Shown: positions 1 through 6,866 of the stretch, piece after piece
Numbering within the stretch: position 1 is the stretch's first letter
Layout: every line of letters starts with the position of its first letter
From: JBBIVP01 sp037439705 [NCBI: bacterium]
Lineage (GTDB): Bacteria > JBBIVP01
DNA: 35,692 nucleotides
Direction: 5' to 3'
NCBI GenBank assembly: GCA_037439705.1
Contig: JBBIVP010000002.1
Span: 1-35,692, forward strand
Notes under the pieces: generated by a model
Database searches by the model: none
What the model was told of the DNA's origin: nothing
What the model saw: only the letters and a program-made list of their open reading frames with translations
Position numbers and translations under genes: made by a program

Positions 1-501
1 GGGATGGAGGAGACCGGTTATAAGAACTTTTCTGCTTTCAAATTTCTTTATAATATAGGGAGTGAATGGATTGTTGCCATTTTCATCATATAAATTTGCA
101 AGGACGATTGTGAGCCCATTTTTTTCAGATTCATTTTTCAAAAACTGGAGACCATAGAAAAAGTCCATTTCCCCGGGAGTTATTGCATCATATCCTATTT
201 TTGCAAAAGATTCCATTATCAGTCTTGTCCTCAAGAAATGGATGAAGAGATTATCCTGAGGTTGTCCTGAAAAGTCTCCCGCATCAACGAGAATGGCGTG
301 TTCGGAGAATGCCTTTTCTTTCAGAACAAGGGTTTTCAAAATTGAAAGGTCACCTAAATACTCCTCAGGTGTTCTTATTGATTTTATCTTTCCCCTTATG
401 TCTGCTGTGAAAAGGATGGTGAGGGTGTCTTCTTCAGAAATGAAAAGGTTACAGTTCGCAAAAAAACTAACCAAAAACAAACTCAACAGCTTCCTGAACA
501 T
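1..501 (-). CDS. Metallophosphatase / 5'-nucleotidase-like exported protein (3' end cut by window)
   Basis: The first 167 codons are present and the gene runs off the left edge. The N-terminus is hydrophobic (about residues 3-15) and ends F-A-N-C17, a possible but imperfect lipobox, so an exported lipoprotein is plausible. After it come the UshA/5'-nucleotidase order of motifs: LTILFTADIRG, LVDAGDFSG, and a YDAITPGEMDF block. These families are periplasmic metal-dependent phosphoesterases. Two usual metal ligands look changed: D-x-H of motif I reads D-I-R, and the GNHEFD block reads GEMDFF. The protein may therefore be a divergent or inactive member. The ATG is supported by AGGAGG at 508-513, six bases upstream. 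The gene overlaps the end of radA by 35 nt and is the last visible gene of that operon. The substrate is unknown. Confidence 0.7.
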   Translation of the reverse strand, partial: MFRKLLSLFLVSFFANCNLFISEEDTLTILFTADIRGKIKSIRTPEEYLGDLSILKTLVLKEKAFSEHAILVDAGDFSGQPQDNLFIHFLRTRLIMESFAKIGYDAITPGEMDFFYGLQFLKNESEKNGLTIVLANLYDENGNNPFTPYIIKKFESRKVLITGLLHP

Positions 502-1801
502 TTTTTACCTCCTTTATTTCTATATCTAATTTTTTAGTTTTTTCTAATGGAGGAACTATTGCGATTTCAAATCCCAATTTTTTTGCTTCTAAAAGTCTCT
601 TTTCAGTTCCTGCAACCCTTCTTACTTCTCCTGTGAGCCCTATTTCCCCGAAGGCAACAATTTTTGGACCTATCTTTTTGTTTTTCAAACTGGATATAAC
701 TGCGAGAAGCACAGGCAGGTCAGCAGAAGGGTCTTTGATGAAAATTCCTCCAACAACATTAACAAATACATCCCTTGTTTTAAGGTCAACTCCAAGCTTG
801 TTCTCTAAAACTGCTAAAAGTATTGAAACCCTGTTATAATCAACTCCCATAGAAACCCTTCGTGGTGTTCCAAAAGGGGTGTATGAGGTTAAAGCCTGGA
901 TTTCAAGAAAAAAAACCCTGTTCCCCTCAATGTGAGGAAAAGCCACGCTTCCAGGACTATCAAGTGTGCTTTCTGAAATGAAAAAGGAAGATGTATTTTT
1001 TACCTCCCTTAATCCTCCTTCTTCCATCTCAAAAATTCCAACTTCATTTGTTGAGCCAAAACGATTTTTTATGCTTCTCAAAATCCTTAATGAAGTATGT
1101 CTTTCTCCTTCAAGGTAAAGAACTGTATCAACTATGTGTTCTACAAGTCTTGGTCCGGCTATAATTCCCTCCTTTGTGACATGAGCAAGAAAAAAACCAG
1201 ATATTCCGTTCATTTTACAGAATCTGGTAAGCCTTTGTGTTACCTCTTTCAACTGTGAAGGGGTTCCGGGAAGGGATGGAATTTCTGATATTTTCATTGT
1301 TTGAAGCGAATCAAAGATGGCAACAGATGGGTTTATTTTTTCAAGTCCTTCCTCCACTACTTCCACTTCAGTTTCTGAAGAAAAAAATACATTTTCACCT
1401 GAAAAACCTATTCTCTTTGCTCTCATCTTTATCTGAGTGAGTGATTCCTCTCCGCTCACATACAAAACCTTTTTTCCCCTTTTGCTGAATGCATCTGCAA
1501 TCTGAAGCATAAGCGTTGATTTCCCAATTCCAGGTTCTCCTCCAACCAGAACCTGAGTTCCCACTACCAGCCCTCCACCCATTACCCTGTCAAACTCTTC
1601 AATCTCTGTTTTTGTTCTTTCTTCCTTCTCTCCCTCCAGTTCAGAAAACATTTTTATCGTCATAGTACTTTTCTTTTTTTTCTCTTTTTTCACCTCCATT
1701 TCCCTGAATGTATCCCATTCCTCACACTGAGGACACCTACCTAACCATTTGGGAGTTGTATAACCGCAGACCTCACATATAAATACATTTTTTTTCTTCA
1801 C
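467..1801 (-). CDS. radA: DNA repair protein RadA/Sms
   Basis: This 444-residue protein is full length for RadA, the RecA-like ATPase that helps process recombination intermediates and branch migration in the cytoplasm. The N-terminal zinc finger has C9-x2-C12 and C23-x2-C26. The Walker A motif GGEPGIGKST lies at about 87-96. The RadA-specific KNRFG motif lies near residue 245. The C-terminal third is the Lon-protease-like domain, including the FVNVVGGIFIKDPSADLP stretch. The start is GTG (1799-1801), overlapping the TGA of the upstream radical SAM gene as GTGA, with no clear Shine-Dalgarno, so translation is probably coupled. The stop is TAG. The next gene starts inside its 3' end. Nothing appears missing. 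Confidence 0.97.
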   Translation of the reverse strand: MKKKNVFICEVCGYTTPKWLGRCPQCEEWDTFREMEVKKEKKKKSTMTIKMFSELEGEKEERTKTEIEEFDRVMGGGLVVGTQVLVGGEPGIGKSTLMLQIADAFSKRGKKVLYVSGEESLTQIKMRAKRIGFSGENVFFSSETEVEVVEEGLEKINPSVAIFDSLQTMKISEIPSLPGTPSQLKEVTQRLTRFCKMNGISGFFLAHVTKEGIIAGPRLVEHIVDTVLYLEGERHTSLRILRSIKNRFGSTNEVGIFEMEEGGLREVKNTSSFFISESTLDSPGSVAFPHIEGNRVFFLEIQALTSYTPFGTPRRVSMGVDYNRVSILLAVLENKLGVDLKTRDVFVNVVGGIFIKDPSADLPVLLAVISSLKNKKIGPKIVAFGEIGLTGEVRRVAGTEKRLLEAKKLGFEIAIVPPLEKTKKLDIEIKEVKNVQEAVEFVFG

Positions 1802-2766
1802 AGTTGAACTATTGTTCTTTTTAAAACTCTTTTTTTGAGGTGGACTGGCATATTCAGTAAATCGTCTATTTTCTGGAGCAATTTTTCCTTTTCCTCCGGA
1901 AGTTTTCCATTGAGGTCTATGTAGTTTGACACATGGTCTGTTAAAAATTCAGATGTTACATCAAGATTTTCTATCAGAAGTTTTAATTCTTTCATAATAG
2001 TTTCAGGAGATGCCTCTACGAAATCTCCGCTTTCCATCTTTTCATAAAGAGGAGTAAACGGAAGCAGGACAAGTGTTCTGATTCTTATGAAATGAGGATT
2101 TATTTTATTGAGTGCGTCCGCAGTATTTTGTGCATGTTCCATCCACCTCTTTTCTCCACCAAGACCGCTTATCACATATTCGCTCAACTCAAATCCTGCA
2201 TCTTTTGCTTTAAGTCCAGCCTCAACTGCTTCTGAAGACCTTACTCCCTTTTTAACATATTCCAGTATGAAATCATCTCCACTTTCAAGTCCTACATGAA
2301 GCCTTGTGAGTCCTGCTTCTCTTATTGCTTTTAAATCCTCAAATTTTTTATTCAGTATTGTTCTTGACCTTGCATAACTTGTAATCCTCTGAACCACTGG
2401 AAATTTTTTCTTTATGTACTTTATAATTTCAATCAAAACATATGGTTTAATGACAAGGCTGTCCGAATCTCCTATGAAAACATTTTTCACCTCTCCCTGA
2501 AGAAGCCACGGTATTCCGAGAGCAGAACCTATGTACCTGACATCTCCGCCGTAACCCTTGAGCCATGCCATTTCCTTAGCCCTTTCATAGATTTCCCTAA
2601 AAGAATCAATGTCCCTTTTTATTTCTTCTATCTCTCTCATTTGGAATTTTACAGTTTTGTACATTCCGCAGAACTCACATCTGTTCCAAGGGCAGTTTCT
2701 TGTTACTCTTATCAGCAAGCTGTATGCTTCCGATGGCGGTCTGAATGGCGGAAGTTCAAAGGTCAT
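1798..2766 (-). CDS. Radical SAM protein of unknown function (COG1032-like)
   Basis: The protein has 322 residues. Near the N-terminus (about residues 24-33) it carries the radical SAM cluster-binding pattern C-x3-C-x2-C in the sequence CPWNRCEFCGMY, followed by MREIEEIKRDID. Further on, GLTRLHVGLESGDD matches the conserved mid-barrel segment of Elp3/MiaB-type radical SAM enzymes. No B12-binding or TRAM domain is seen. Proteins of this layout are widespread in anaerobes and generally uncharacterised, so I do not assign a reaction. The gene lies two bases after the FN3/beta-barrel gene and overlaps radA by four bases. There is no Shine-Dalgarno at its ATG, so it is probably translated by coupling. 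Confidence 0.85.
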   Translation of the reverse strand: MTFELPPFRPPSEAYSLLIRVTRNCPWNRCEFCGMYKTVKFQMREIEEIKRDIDSFREIYERAKEMAWLKGYGGDVRYIGSALGIPWLLQGEVKNVFIGDSDSLVIKPYVLIEIIKYIKKKFPVVQRITSYARSRTILNKKFEDLKAIREAGLTRLHVGLESGDDFILEYVKKGVRSSEAVEAGLKAKDAGFELSEYVISGLGGEKRWMEHAQNTADALNKINPHFIRIRTLVLLPFTPLYEKMESGDFVEASPETIMKELKLLIENLDVTSEFLTDHVSNYIDLNGKLPEEKEKLLQKIDDLLNMPVHLKKRVLKRTIVQL

Positions 2767-2768
2767 TT

Positions 2769-4412
2769 TCAGAAATCAAATACTATTCCTACATAAAGGT
2801 TTTTGCTTGTGAAATCCCACCTTTCAAACCTTTCACCGAAGGGATAGGATTTTCTGTTTATTCTCTGAACGATATATTCGGCGTAGATGCCCGTGTAGTT
2901 CACTCCGAAGTCTTCGTCCATCTTGCTCGCATGCTTTTTGTCAATAAAGTCAAGGACTAAAATAAGCCCTCCTCCGTAGTGGTAGCCTCCCGCAACTCCT
3001 TTTTCGGGAGTTTTTCCATCAACGATTTTTTCCATAAAGAAGACCCAGTCAAATCCTCCCCTTCCGTAGGGAATAAGGGGCTGGTCTTTTATGAATTCAA
3101 GCCTGTAGAAGGAACTCAATCGTAACGGAAAGATGTAGAAGATATGGTCCCTTGCAGAGGATTCAACACTTCCGTTTTCTATCACCTGTCCGTAACCCTT
3201 TTCCCTGAAGAATCCTCCCCTTAAAGATATACCGAGAACCCCAAAGTACTTGTACTTGAGAAATTCCCAACCAACTTCACCCTCAACCAGAAAGTGTCCT
3301 CCGCTTCCATATATTTCATCCCAGTGATACGAACTCAATTTGTCCGGATGATAATTCGTTCCTGAAATGCTTACTGTCCAGTGCCTCGGAGATTCTGAAA
3401 ACGCATTATCAACAAGGAGAAATATTGCCAGAGGGATAAAGATGGATTTTTTTCTTAAAAAGATAAAAGGGAGCAGGAACATGACGAGAAGTATTCTGTC
3501 ATCAAAAAGGAGAAAGATAATTTTAAAAATCCCTTTTATAAAAGAGGGCAATCCATTAACCAGGTGGAATAGAGTTTTGTAATAAAATTGAAGGATTTTT
3601 GCACCCAGAGGAAGTTTTTTCAGACCATCCCTTATCACCCTCAGAATCTCATATCTCCCGTGAGGATTAAGGGTTGTTATTACACATCCACCTTCTTCAT
3701 CCACAAAATCACTCACCCCCATTGTCTCATACGGAGTACCTTCTATTTCAGTAGATAATGGACTCGTCATATCGCTGTAATCAACAGCTCTAATTGAAAG
3801 GAAATACCTCTTTCCGTTTTCCAGATCGGAGAGAGTATAAGAAGTGGCTTCTCCAGAATTAACATCCACTTCATGAAGGTATAAGTCTAAACTCGGAGAT
3901 GTAACAGGTGAATCCGAATTTTCCGCTTCTCTCCAGTAAATTTCAAACCTCTTTATGTCCCTGTCAGGATGTTTGTCCCAGGAAAGAAATAAAACAGAAT
4001 TTCCCCCTTTTGCTTCAAAACCATAAGGAGTATCAGGAATATCGTCAAGGGTTATAGTGATATTTGTTTTGATTACATCTCCTCCTTCAGAAAGAGTAAT
4101 GTATATGTAAATGTTGTAGTCTCCATCTCCTTCTTTAAAGTCTTCCCATGGTTTTATTTTTGTAGAGACATAAGTATTTGAACTTATGTTTCCTTCAGGA
4201 TTTTCCGAGATTTCCTCTCCTGTTCCAATTTCTCCAGTTCCTCCAACCTCAATCTTATATTTTCCTGGGGTGTCTGATTTCCATTTTATTGTTATCTCCT
4301 GGCTTTCTGTAACTGTGCTTGAAGGGGTTATTTCTTCAACCGTGATTGTTGCTGGAAATCCGTTTTTTACTAAAAGAAACGCTATAAATATTGAAAATAA
4401 AATTTTCTTCAT
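2769..4412 (-). CDS. Exported FN3 / CFI-box / outer-membrane beta-barrel fusion protein
   Basis: The 547 residues fall into parts. There is a signal peptide (1-20, ending NGFPA), a beta-sandwich segment (about 22-125), and a fibronectin type III domain (about 127-226, with SVLFLSWDKHPDRDIKRFEIYW). Next comes a CFI-box-like segment (about 240-300: EEGGCVIT, then ILRVIRDGLKKLPLGAKILQ, FYYKTLFHLVN). Two hydrophobic stretches follow (about 304-319 and 323-334), the second basic-hydrophobic and ending NAFS like another signal peptide. The rest (340-547) alternates in barrel fashion and ends in Phe, resembling MXAN_2562-type outer-membrane proteins. CFI-box domains normally end a protein, so an internal one is odd. 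An internal ATG at 3480-3482 could start a separate barrel protein but has no clear ribosome site. The gene's own ATG lacks a Shine-Dalgarno and seems leaderless. It heads the operon with radA. Confidence 0.75.
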   Translation of the reverse strand: MKKILFSIFIAFLLVKNGFPATITVEEITPSSTVTESQEITIKWKSDTPGKYKIEVGGTGEIGTGEEISENPEGNISSNTYVSTKIKPWEDFKEGDGDYNIYIYITLSEGGDVIKTNITITLDDIPDTPYGFEAKGGNSVLFLSWDKHPDRDIKRFEIYWREAENSDSPVTSPSLDLYLHEVDVNSGEATSYTLSDLENGKRYFLSIRAVDYSDMTSPLSTEIEGTPYETMGVSDFVDEEGGCVITTLNPHGRYEILRVIRDGLKKLPLGAKILQFYYKTLFHLVNGLPSFIKGIFKIIFLLFDDRILLVMFLLPFIFLRKKSIFIPLAIFLLVDNAFSESPRHWTVSISGTNYHPDKLSSYHWDEIYGSGGHFLVEGEVGWEFLKYKYFGVLGISLRGGFFREKGYGQVIENGSVESSARDHIFYIFPLRLSSFYRLEFIKDQPLIPYGRGGFDWVFFMEKIVDGKTPEKGVAGGYHYGGGLILVLDFIDKKHASKMDEDFGVNYTGIYAEYIVQRINRKSYPFGERFERWDFTSKNLYVGIVFDF

Positions 4413-4418
4413 AGGGGG

Positions 4419-4447
4419 AGTATATCACTTCAACTTAATTCATTCAA
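4419..4447 (-). promoter_or_regulatory. Promoter of the FN3/beta-barrel operon, predicted leaderless
   Basis: On the minus strand TTGAAT (4447-4442) and TATACT (4424-4419) are 17 bases apart. Six bases separate the -10 from the ATG at 4412, so transcription should begin at or next to the A of the start codon. Those bases read CCCCCT, which is not a ribosome-binding site. Confidence 0.7.
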
Positions 4448-4452
4448 GTTAA

Positions 4453-4481
4453 TTGATTTTAATAAAAAATGCTGGTAAAAT
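4453..4481 (+). promoter_or_regulatory. Promoter of tatA, predicted leaderless
   Basis: TTGATT (4453-4458) and TAAAAT (4476-4481) are 17 bases apart. The tatA ATG begins at 4489, seven bases after the -10, and no Shine-Dalgarno is present. The -35 lies only five bases from the -35 of the divergent FN3 operon promoter, so the two may compete for polymerase. Confidence 0.7.
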
Positions 4482-4488
4482 AATTTCT

Positions 4489-4677
4489 ATGATAGGGACA
4501 TTTGAGCTGATCCTGATTGCAGTAATAATTCTCCTTATTTTTGGGGCTGGAAAACTACCTGAACTCGGAGAGGGACTGGGAAAGGGGATAAGAAATTTTA
4601 AGAAGGCTTTGAAGGGACAGGATGAGATTGATGTTACACCTTTAAAAAAAGAAGAGGAAAAAGAAAAAAGAAATTAG
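4489..4677 (+). CDS. tatA: Sec-independent translocase subunit TatA
   Basis: This 62-residue TatA/B/E-family protein forms the pore of the twin-arginine translocase in the inner membrane. The N-terminal helix (GTFELILIAVIILLIFGAGK) is followed by the hinge motif FGAGKLPELGEGLGKGIRNF, an amphipathic helix and a charged tail of Glu and Lys. The ATG at 4489 is chosen because it gives the usual TatA N-terminus. An in-frame TTG at 4453 would add twelve atypical residues and coincides with the -35. No tatC or tatB is in the window. A likely client is the Rieske protein (8955-9389), which has an RRFFL sequence. The gene seems to be a single-gene unit converging on the 4680-5417 gene. Confidence 0.93.
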   Translation: MIGTFELILIAVIILLIFGAGKLPELGEGLGKGIRNFKKALKGQDEIDVTPLKKEEEKEKRN

Positions 4678-4679
4678 GG

Positions 4680-5417
4680 TTATTTGAGAAGCCCGCTCTT
4701 TATTTCTACGAAAAAGCGTGCAGCATCTTTCACATAGGGGTGAATTTCTCGCTGGTTTAAAATCGGCTTTATGTCCTGGATTAAAAGATGGGGGATAAGG
4801 GCTATGGAGATTGATACAGGCGTATGTGGATTCCAGAATAAAGCAGTTTTTATTGAATATCTGGAAATCCATTTTTCATTGTGATAGATTTCCTTGAGAA
4901 TTTCAGGTGATATATTTCTTCTCGCTGCTATTTTTACTATCTCCCTTTCTGTTAGCAGGGAATTGTTGAGGAGTTCCCTTATCACCTCCGGATTTCTGTC
5001 GTAGGTGAGTTTCTCAAGAAGTCTTCTGTTAAACTGTCTTGCATAAAATTTTTTGTGTCCCAAAGAGAATTCATCCAGTTCTGGAAATGACGGTGTTTCT
5101 TCGTCAATGAGTGATGGCATTTTCGCATCATCGGTAAATAACCATAGAACCCTTGTATATTCAAATTCCCTTGCTAAATCCTTTATATAAATACACCTTT
5201 CCCTTCCAAAACATTTTTCCCTTTCCAGAGGGTCTCCCAGTATGAGGAGAATTTTCTGAAAAGTTATGTTGCCTCTGTATGCCTGAGTTATTATCCAATC
5301 AATGTTTTCAACACTTTCAAAATCTGAAATTTCACTGAAAAATTCCTTAAGTTTTGCAGTGAGCATTCTTCTTTCGTTAATGGTTTTAAAGAAATCTGCT
5401 TCAATTAGACACTTCAT
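4680..5417 (-). CDS. Hypothetical helical-repeat protein
   Basis: The 245-residue protein has no signal peptide or membrane segment. Its C-terminal half consists of short helical repeats (about 130-240), including RNPEVIRELLNNSLLTERE, VKIAARRNISPEILKEI and NPHTPVSISIALIPHLL. This is a HEAT/DUF2336-like pattern that I have seen beside regulators and zinc-ribbon proteins in deltaproteobacteria-like genomes. The N-terminal third contains GDPLEREKC. No catalytic motif is apparent, so it may be a protein-interaction scaffold (inference). It overlaps the upstream zinc-ribbon gene by four bases (ATGA), so the two are co-translated. Its stop lies two bases from the tatA stop, with no hairpin between them. 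Confidence 0.7.
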   Translation of the reverse strand: MKCLIEADFFKTINERRMLTAKLKEFFSEISDFESVENIDWIITQAYRGNITFQKILLILGDPLEREKCFGRERCIYIKDLAREFEYTRVLWLFTDDAKMPSLIDEETPSFPELDEFSLGHKKFYARQFNRRLLEKLTYDRNPEVIRELLNNSLLTEREIVKIAARRNISPEILKEIYHNEKWISRYSIKTALFWNPHTPVSISIALIPHLLIQDIKPILNQREIHPYVKDAARFFVEIKSGLLK

Positions 5418-6547
5418 TTTTTATAATCAATTATCTGAATTTTTACTTCTGCTTCAGGAGGTGGGTCATAAAAGACAGCCATAAAATCAACCCCCTTTTC
5501 AGGTGCAACATTCACATTTGAAAACATTTCGCCAATTTCGTTCTTAAGGCGCTCATAAACCTGAGACGGCGGAAGTTCTCTGATTTCCTCTTCCTTCAGT
5601 ATGTTGCCTGCATAAAATTCTATAGAGGATTTTTCAAATCCATCTTCACCGTATAGTGATGCTCTGAGCTTTATATTGCTTACAACCATATTTCTGGGCT
5701 TTACCTTTCCAATAAGATACCATACTCTTTCTCCCCTTGCGTTTACAAGAAGTGCTTTTTTTGTAATCTTTACTTCAAATTCCGAATTTTCTTTTGCAGT
5801 CTCAAAAAATCTATTGAAAAACAATTCTCCTTTCCACAGATATAATCCTCCTGCACCACCGATAAGGATTAACAGGCTTATTAAGATGGCTACAATTCTG
5901 CTTTTTCTTTCTTCTTTTACCTGTTTTCCCATCGGAGATTTTTTTAGGGGTGTTTTTTTGATAACAGGAGAGGGACGGACTGGCTGAGCAACAGGTTTTT
6001 CAGGTTCCTCCATTAACGGTCTCGGTGTTTCTTCAACCGGCTCCTCTGTGAAAAGTAATTCTGTGATCATCTCAAAGGATGAAAGTTTTTCTTCAGGTTT
6101 TTCTTCAGGTTTTTCTTCGGGTTTTTCTTCGGGGAGAGTTTCTTTAAAAATCAGATTATCTGACACCTTTTCTTCTTCAGGGGTGTCAAGTTTCCAGTCG
6201 GCGATTCCCGGCAAATCGGTCGTAAATGTTTCTTCGGATGGTTCTTCTTTTCCGAGTGAAAATCCGGAGTCAATAAATTGTTCTTCCTGATTTTCCACTC
6301 CTGAAGTCCGCTCTAAACTGCTTTTCAGTTCCTCATCGGGCATATAAAATCCTTCATCCTCTGTAAATTTTGTGGGCGGCGGTTCGGGTATGGATGGTGG
6401 TGGAGGTGGAGGAGAAGATTTTTTAACCTTCTTTCTTACGACAAGTTTGACACCGCATCCCGAACACGGAATTTTTGTACCCATTTCGGTTAGACTTTCA
6501 TCTTCAACCATATTAAGGGTTCCGCACTTTGGACATTTTACTTCCAT
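5414..6547 (-). CDS. MJ0042-type zinc-ribbon, single-pass membrane protein with DUF3426-like domain
   Basis: The protein has 377 residues. Residues 1-40 form a zinc ribbon with C5-x2-C8 and C28-x2-C31. Residues 45-205 are a low-complexity acidic and proline-rich linker, including four PEEK units coded by a 12-bp DNA repeat. A basic stretch precedes one membrane helix (about 212-232: IVAILISLLILIGGAGGLYL). The C-terminal 130 residues form a beta-rich domain like DUF3426 (VRNASGERVWYL-type start, NIKLRASLYGEDG). This is a known family layout of unknown function: ribbon in the cytoplasm, C-terminal domain in the periplasm. The ATG lacks a ribosome site and lies six bases after a -10, so the message is predicted leaderless. 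Confidence 0.8.
   Translation of the reverse strand: MEVKCPKCGTLNMVEDESLTEMGTKIPCSGCGVKLVVRKKVKKSSPPPPPPSIPEPPPTKFTEDEGFYMPDEELKSSLERTSGVENQEEQFIDSGFSLGKEEPSEETFTTDLPGIADWKLDTPEEEKVSDNLIFKETLPEEKPEEKPEEKPEEKLSSFEMITELLFTEEPVEETPRPLMEEPEKPVAQPVRPSPVIKKTPLKKSPMGKQVKEERKSRIVAILISLLILIGGAGGLYLWKGELFFNRFFETAKENSEFEVKITKKALLVNARGERVWYLIGKVKPRNMVVSNIKLRASLYGEDGFEKSSIEFYAGNILKEEEIRELPPSQVYERLKNEIGEMFSNVNVAPEKGVDFMAVFYDPPPEAEVKIQIIDYKK
6085..6132. repeat. Four tandem 12-bp units coding PEEK repeats
   Basis: Four consecutive 12-bp copies on the plus strand read GTTTTTCTTCAG twice, then GTTTTTCTTCGG twice. They lie in the linker of the zinc-ribbon protein and code for PEEK units. The 12-bp period keeps the frame, so copy number can vary between strains without breaking the gene. 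Confidence 0.9.
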
Positions 6548-6553
6548 AATTTT

Positions 6554-6582
6554 ATTTTACTAATTTTCTCCTTGACACTCAA
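6554..6582 (-). promoter_or_regulatory. Promoter of the zinc-ribbon operon, predicted leaderless
   Basis: On the minus strand TTGAGT (6582-6577) and TAAAAT (6559-6554) are 17 bases apart. Six bases (AAAATT) separate the -10 from the ATG at 6547, so the mRNA should start at the start codon. The -35 shares base 6577 with the -35 of the divergent promoter. Confidence 0.7.
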
Positions 6583-6601
6583 GTTTTTTGTATGATAAAA
6601 T
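6572..6601 (+). promoter_or_regulatory. Promoter of the small membrane protein gene
   Basis: TTGACA (6572-6577) and TAAAAT (6596-6601) are 18 bases apart. The predicted start near 6608 leaves a leader of about 13 bases, which is almost entirely the AAGGAGG ribosome site (6608-6614) and its spacer before the ATG at 6621. Confidence 0.7.
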
Positions 6602-6620
6602 TTAAAAAAGGAGGATTGAA

Positions 6621-6866
6621 ATGAAGCTGGACCTGAAAGCCACTGCTTTAGCGGGCGGGATACTCTGGGGTTTAACGGTTTTTTTAGCAACCATATGGAT
6701 AGTAATAAAAGGTGGTGGGTTAACCCTCATGAAACTATCCCAGTTTTATATAGGTTATTCGGTCAGCATCCCTGGAGCATTCATAGGTGGAATTTACGGA
6801 TTTTTTCACGGATTTATCGCTTGCCTCATTTTTGCCCTTCTCTATAACCTTTTTGTGAAGGGTTAG
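6621..6866 (+). CDS. Small two-helix membrane protein, 'bacteriophage holin'-labelled family
   Basis: The 81-residue protein has two hydrophobic segments: about 9-30 (ALAGGILWGLTVFLATIWIVI) and about 45-78, rich in Gly (GAFIGGIYGFFHGFIACLIF). The pattern LKATALAGGILWG then GFFHGFIACLIFALLYNL matches small proteins often labelled bacteriophage holin in databases although they are usually chromosomal and of unknown role. No phage genes are near. The ATG has a strong AAGGAGG site. The stop TAG shares bases with the TAA of the convergent cytochrome gene in a four-base overlap. Confidence 0.75.
   Translation: MKLDLKATALAGGILWGLTVFLATIWIVIKGGGLTLMKLSQFYIGYSVSIPGAFIGGIYGFFHGFIACLIFALLYNLFVKG

Noticed and set aside
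3480-4412. Treating the FN3/CFI-box and barrel halves as two separate genes
   Set aside because: The frame is continuous and the internal ATG has no ribosome site; recorded as a finding rather than split.
4453-4488. TTG start for tatA at 4453
   Set aside because: It coincides with the -35 box and would add atypical residues; the ATG at 4489 gives a normal TatA.
6085-6132. Short tandem repeat as a CRISPR or regulatory array
   Set aside because: It is in-frame coding for PEEK units in a disordered linker.
6621-6866. Prophage signal from the holin-like gene
   Set aside because: No other phage genes are near; this small family is commonly chromosomal.
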